Below, one piece after another: positions 59,832 through 64,000 of a DNA stretch of 64,000 nucleotides. A program made the position numbers and the translations under genes. Under the pieces are notes generated by a model. It made no database searches and was not told the DNA's origin. It was given only the letters and a program-made list of their open reading frames with translations. Origin of the DNA: Desarmillaria ectypa (lineage: Eukaryota; Basidiomycota; Agaricomycetes; Agaricales; Physalacriaceae); contig JAUDYN010000010.1 in NCBI GenBank assembly GCA_030407005.1, forward strand, positions 620,001-684,000, read 5' to 3'. How positions within the stretch are numbered: position 1 is the first letter of the stretch; each line of letters begins with the position of its first letter.

Positions 59832-62800
59832 GATCGCGATTCCATAATAATGGGGATAACGATAGAACGCCATCTTCTGCAAGAAATATGGCCTACAGTG
59901 TATACGAAAGTTCTTTTGTCGCCTAGGATCAAGCTCCACTGTCTTGACATTCCGTCCAGTCAGTCAGACCGACCGGATGTGCATCAGAAATTCACTACTC
60001 TTCAATATTTTGGAGTTTATTGTATATTGGGAGAGAATTTCCCGAGTAATGCCAATGCCAATCAGCCGTTTGTAGAGGGGAACTCAAACATTCTAACGAG
60101 CGAACGAAAATGAAAGGACATGTCGACGAATCAGCCTTAGTGACGAATTGAATCTCCACTTGACGACGGGGATTGCTCTTACTGATAGTATCCATATCCA
60201 CATTTCTCCGTTTTCTCGCGTCTATTCATCATACAAATACAGATTAGGCTATGCAGAAACACTGGTGCACACCAACAATGTATACTACACTAAGTAGCAT
60301 ATAACGTAACAACAGCACGATAACAGGGGCGCGGCCTCTACCGGTGAGAGTGTCTTTTCCCTAATCATAGAATGATAAAATGGATTGTGTGCTATAATGG
60401 ATGGTCTACTGACGATGTTCGATGGGTTCTAATTGGGCGTGCACAAAAGGGGTGTGGCTCTTGTTGAACGTCCGGCCTCTCTTGTTCAAAGTATTGTCTG
60501 GCCACCAAATAAAGTAGACCCAGTCTCCGTCCTGACTGAGAGTCAAGATAATGGTTCAAAAAAATGAACAGGAGACCCACGATCAATCTCGTCAACCTGC
60601 TTTCGACTGTTAAGACTGCGCCGTACATCTGGTGGTTCATATCAATGACACGAACCAATCCCTGGAAACGAGGTGTAAACGGAGGGAAGAGATGCAAAAA
60701 ATCCACTAACCTGATGGGCTGGGATGCAAGGCTGGGGATAGCAATCTGGTGGGCTGCGATAAGCCATGAGAGCAAGGATTTTTGGTGGGTTAAAAACAGA
60801 TGTGGAGGCCTATTTATACCGAGGCTAGTTGACAGAAAAAGAAAGCGGTTGCCAAGAACTCATTCTGTGTGAACAGATAAGAGTCAGATGTCCAAGTGTT
60901 GATGAGGAACAAGCACCGGGATAATAGTTCCGTTTTATTCTAAGCTGGGCGCGCATATCAAAGGACGATACAAGTTCCACACTTCGCACCACAGAGATGC
61001 TAGAGCAAGAAAAAAGCCTGGGAATAGGCGATACAAGAGCGAAAGCAAAATAGGGAAGGAAAGTCCGGCATATAATGAGATCAAATAAGGAGAGGCGATG
61101 ATCGCCAAACGGGCACCTCATGATCAAAGCAAGAGTCAGACACCCTCGCTCTCAATTGAAGACGACGCGTGAGAGAATGCGTTACCTAGGCTTCCAGTCA
61201 GAAGTGTATTCATCGATACCCGCACGTCATGAATAGTCAATTTCCTTGGGAATACTGAGTAGGGTAAGCTCAAAGGAAGAGACAAATGGTCAGAAGATAG
61301 TGGTTCAAGGGAAAGCGGACGGGTAACTGCGGTCACAGCTACCAACCGGTGATCTTCGTTGCTTCCGTGAAGAGGGACGGTTCACAATCATCAGAGGATC
61401 CAAGACGAGCGACGCAAGGATTTAATGTTACGTTGGCGAGGAGCAACATGTCTGTCACGACAGTACAACCACCAGGATCACCAAGATTGGAAAATTTTCT
61501 GGACCGACAAATGTGGGCGCTGCCCCAAGCAACGAAAAATTCCGAGAAGTAGAAAATCACCAGTTGTGAAACGGGAGTTCATCATGTTCCCGAACGTTTT
61601 CCCCAATTGTTTCCGATATCACTTTATTTTCTAGTTTTGTCCGTTAATCACCAGGATGCAAAAAGACTGCAGATACACAAGAAGTGAGATTGGTAAGAGC
61701 TAAACGAAGCCAGAAATCGATAGCTCCAGAAATGGTTGTTAGAATAATAATGCTTCATTGTCTAGCTTGCAGTTCCCCTTTCGGATGGAGGAATGTGTAG
61801 CATTGAGTTCGAGAAGTCTTCTCGTTCCCGTGTGTCATCGAATACAAATTAGACATCCGGATAGTACTGCTGGAGGAGTATATACGGATCCCCTGGATCC
61901 TGGGATAAAACATGAAACATTACGAAGGACTTGGAAGGCGACGCACGAACATGTATAAGGCAGGCTGCTACGACCCTATAATAAATTACATAAAATCAAT
62001 GATTATGGCCGTTAGTAAGTCGGATTCTTGTGATAGTAGAAGTAATTAACTCGAATATTTTTGATCCCTCTTGCAACGAATGCTTCCAAGTCTTAGGATT
62101 ATCGGTCTGAGTCATCTTGCAGATGAACTCCCGTGGGGATTTCGCATTAGCCAACACAGAGTTTGCCGTCGCAATCCAAGTGAAGATTTCGCGCCTTCTT
62201 CTTGCCTTGGTCCATCTCATCATCGTACCTCCACCTCGCTGTTCCCTTGCCCTCCCATCATCCTGTATACCCTAGGTTTCAACGGAGGAAGATATTTTCA
62301 TACTATCATTGTCAATTCATTTCGATTGAGATACTTCGAACCTACCCTGTTCCCTAATGCCTCTCTCTCACCTCCACACTACGCGTACGCATAAACTGCA
62401 ATGTTTTACTCAGTCACGATAACCCATTGCACTTATCCTCATACGAAATTAGTCGCGTTGCGAATGACCGACCATCTTTGCCATATGTACGCTCAGTCGC
62501 CGCCGACTGGCACCGGCTACGACGCTTCGGCGTTCATTGTGTTGGGAAATGTACTATTGGGTGTTGTCTGGTATCGTGAACCCGTTCAGAAGGCAACTTC
62601 TGGGGGCTTTGCGACGACAACGAGGAGGGGCACGAGACCTTCAGGACGGAGAGCCTTACTGAAGGGTGTGACTGGGCAGTAGGACCGATATCGATAATGA
62701 GGTCAAGAATCGACAATGTGAGCGTTTTGGACATTGAATGTTGAGTATCGAAGTATTGGCCGTGGGTGCTGGTGTCGTCATTGTTGCTAAGGCTCCCGAT

Positions 62801-63775
62801 ACCTTCCAAGGTACTCTATCCTCTTGTATTGATTGCCAAATTATGCTGTACTGAGCCCATCCTTTCAGCCCTTTCCCCCCCGTTTGTGACATTGTAAACC
62901 TCGTCCCTCTCAGGCGTCCCTCTATCAGCTTGAACACTCTCGCCACTCCTGAGTGCTGGCACCCTCTGTCTTCTACGCCGTTTCAAGATTGGATTTCACG
63001 AGAGTAATATCAGGATCAATAAACTCGTACGCCCATTGCTTCTATTCACCACAGGTACTCACCCGCCTGCAGACTTTATTGAGCTATTATCGTCTGTAAT
63101 TCGCCGTTTCCACTACCTGTAAATTCAGTATTCTTCTCATACTCGTTATCTCGATCTCAAAGCATATCCATCTAGTGACGTTTGCCATATACGTTGCGGT
63201 CCGGCGAACAGAGTTAGTCAGTTGGCAGAAAAGAATACCAACGACATTTGGAATACTTAATTCCAAGTATATCATTTTGACTCAGTATGTGATGTCGGTG
63301 AGTAAACTATGTACCAAAATCTGAGCGTACGACTCGGTGATGGCCCTCAAGCTGTACTTTCATAGCCAGTCCCCTTGCACAGTATTTGCTTGCTCATCAG
63401 AAATGAGTTGCAGCCCTGTTGGCGTGCCTACTAGCCATTCCTCGAGCTTCATCATCCTGCATTGAACTGGAAGTCAGAGTCACAGCACAACAAAACAATT
63501 TTCGGTCCCGCAGCGGAGTTTCAAATTGCTTATATAAGGGCTTCTTACGCATTCCTTCTTGACTATCATCGACGACGACGACGACGCCGTCAACAGTACT
63601 GACAACGACGTCTTCGTCTCCGCCGGTATCAGTTTCATCTTCTTGCTCTTGCTTATCTCTGTAATCGTACGATCTTCTACCCTTTATCTCTTTCATCACT
63701 GCCTCGAGTTTGCCTCAAGTGCCCGTGATCCCAGTTCCGTACAGGCTCCGCAGCTCCCCCAGTGACCACATTACC
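59832..63775. other. 3.9-kb region without a recognised gene
   Basis: Short ORFs on both strands. Candidates noted but not called: minus 60392-60775 (hydrophobic LIVGLLFIFLNHYL), minus 61996-62223 (basic), plus 62401-62682 (SAFIVLGNVLLGVVW), plus 63160-63290 (VTFAIYVAVRRTELVSW). None has a firm motif or consistent splices. The last 200 bp are the Argonaute promoter/5' UTR. Confidence 0.35.
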
Positions 63776-64000
63776 ATGAGTCGACCTTTCAGAGGTGGTT
63801 CCGACAGAGGCCGTGGCGGTCGTGGTGGTGGCGACAACTTTGGAGGACGAGGCGGAAGAGGTGGGCCAGGTGGTCGAGGTCGAGGAGGATTCAGTGGTCC
63901 CGTCATCTACAAGGAAAATGTTCCGGCACGAATTCCAGACCGCCTGACGCCAGACAAGCAAAACAAGCTCATCGATGCCCTTCGAAAGGTACCAGCCAAG
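63776..64000 (+). CDS. Argonaute-like protein, N-terminus only (cut by window edge)
   Basis: The frame opens MSRPFRGGSDRGRGG (63776) and runs 75 codons to the end of the window. It starts with an Arg-Gly-Gly repeat region (about residues 5-40), then PVIYKENVPARIPDRL and NKLIDALRKVPAK. That order (RGG tail, then ENVPARIPxRL) is what I know from Argonaute N-termini of mushroom fungi. The PAZ, MID and PIWI domains lie outside the window, so this is a prediction. Other RGG proteins are possible. Argonaute binds small RNAs and cleaves or silences matching transcripts. Confidence 0.6.
   Translation, partial: MSRPFRGGSDRGRGGRGGGDNFGGRGGRGGPGGRGRGGFSGPVIYKENVPARIPDRLTPDKQNKLIDALRKVPAK

Noticed and set aside
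62401..62700. Possible GPCR C-terminus (NPFRRQLLGAL-like frame)
   Set aside because: The hydrophobic part and the NPFRR part lie in different frames without a plausible intron, and no other TM helices were found upstream.
63677..63961. Pro- and Ser/Thr-rich minus-strand ORFs
   Set aside because: Antisense of the RGG repeats at the start of the Argonaute-like gene.
1..64000. CRISPR arrays, bacterial operons or prokaryotic systems
   Set aside because: Genes have spliceosomal introns and eukaryotic families; no regularly spaced short repeats exist apart from the 71-bp LTR tandem.

Overview
This window looks like a nuclear fragment of a mushroom-forming basidiomycete (Agaricomycetes). The evidence is many short introns of about 45-60 nt with GT/AG borders, both-strand gene packing, degraded Ty3/gypsy elements of agaricomycete type, a BTB/POZ protein of a family expanded in these fungi, small six-cysteine secreted proteins, and an RGG-rich Argonaute-like N-terminus at the right edge. 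All exon structures were read by eye, so splice sites are proposals.

Layout. 1-3909 (-): a full-size ABCG transporter, cut by the left edge. 4682-13887: a retroelement block, holding a mutation-riddled gypsy pol with its 3' LTR, a second LTR of another family, then a palindrome of two inverted 1.43-kb LTR-bearing arms around a chromodomain fragment, then a small hairpin element. 13890-17640: degraded or unrecognised sequence. 17656-31003: an MFS sugar transporter, an EamA/DMT transporter, a relic of that transporter, a UbiA prenyltransferase (copy 1), a decaying MFS transporter and a Ser/Pro-rich hypothetical protein. 32878-43735: an alpha/beta hydrolase, the tRNA 2'-O-methyltransferase TRM44, weak ORFs, a relic of the UbiA gene (copy 3) and a Zn2Cys6 transcription factor. 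43736-49130: gene-poor, with one deaminase-like exon. 49205-59626: a BTB protein, three six-Cys secreted proteins plus a relic, mitochondrial dihydroorotate dehydrogenase and a second intact UbiA gene on the other strand. 63776-64000: the start of an Argonaute-like gene.

How it fits together. TRM44 and dihydroorotate dehydrogenase are housekeeping genes. The accessory theme is membrane transport plus UbiA-type prenylation: two intact, inverted UbiA paralogues 33 kb apart share a 606-bp tract that is almost identical, including promoter and introns, between diverged flanks. That pattern suggests recent gene conversion. Two UbiA copies and two other sites carry a short repeat bounded by a 9-bp near-palindrome (CCGASTCGG). 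Whether these genes form a prenylated-metabolite cluster is inference: no polyketide synthase, NRPS or terpene cyclase was seen.

The most unusual DNA is the LTR palindrome at 10515-13743. Read-through transcription would give a hairpin RNA of about 1.4 kb, and the same window holds an Argonaute-like gene.
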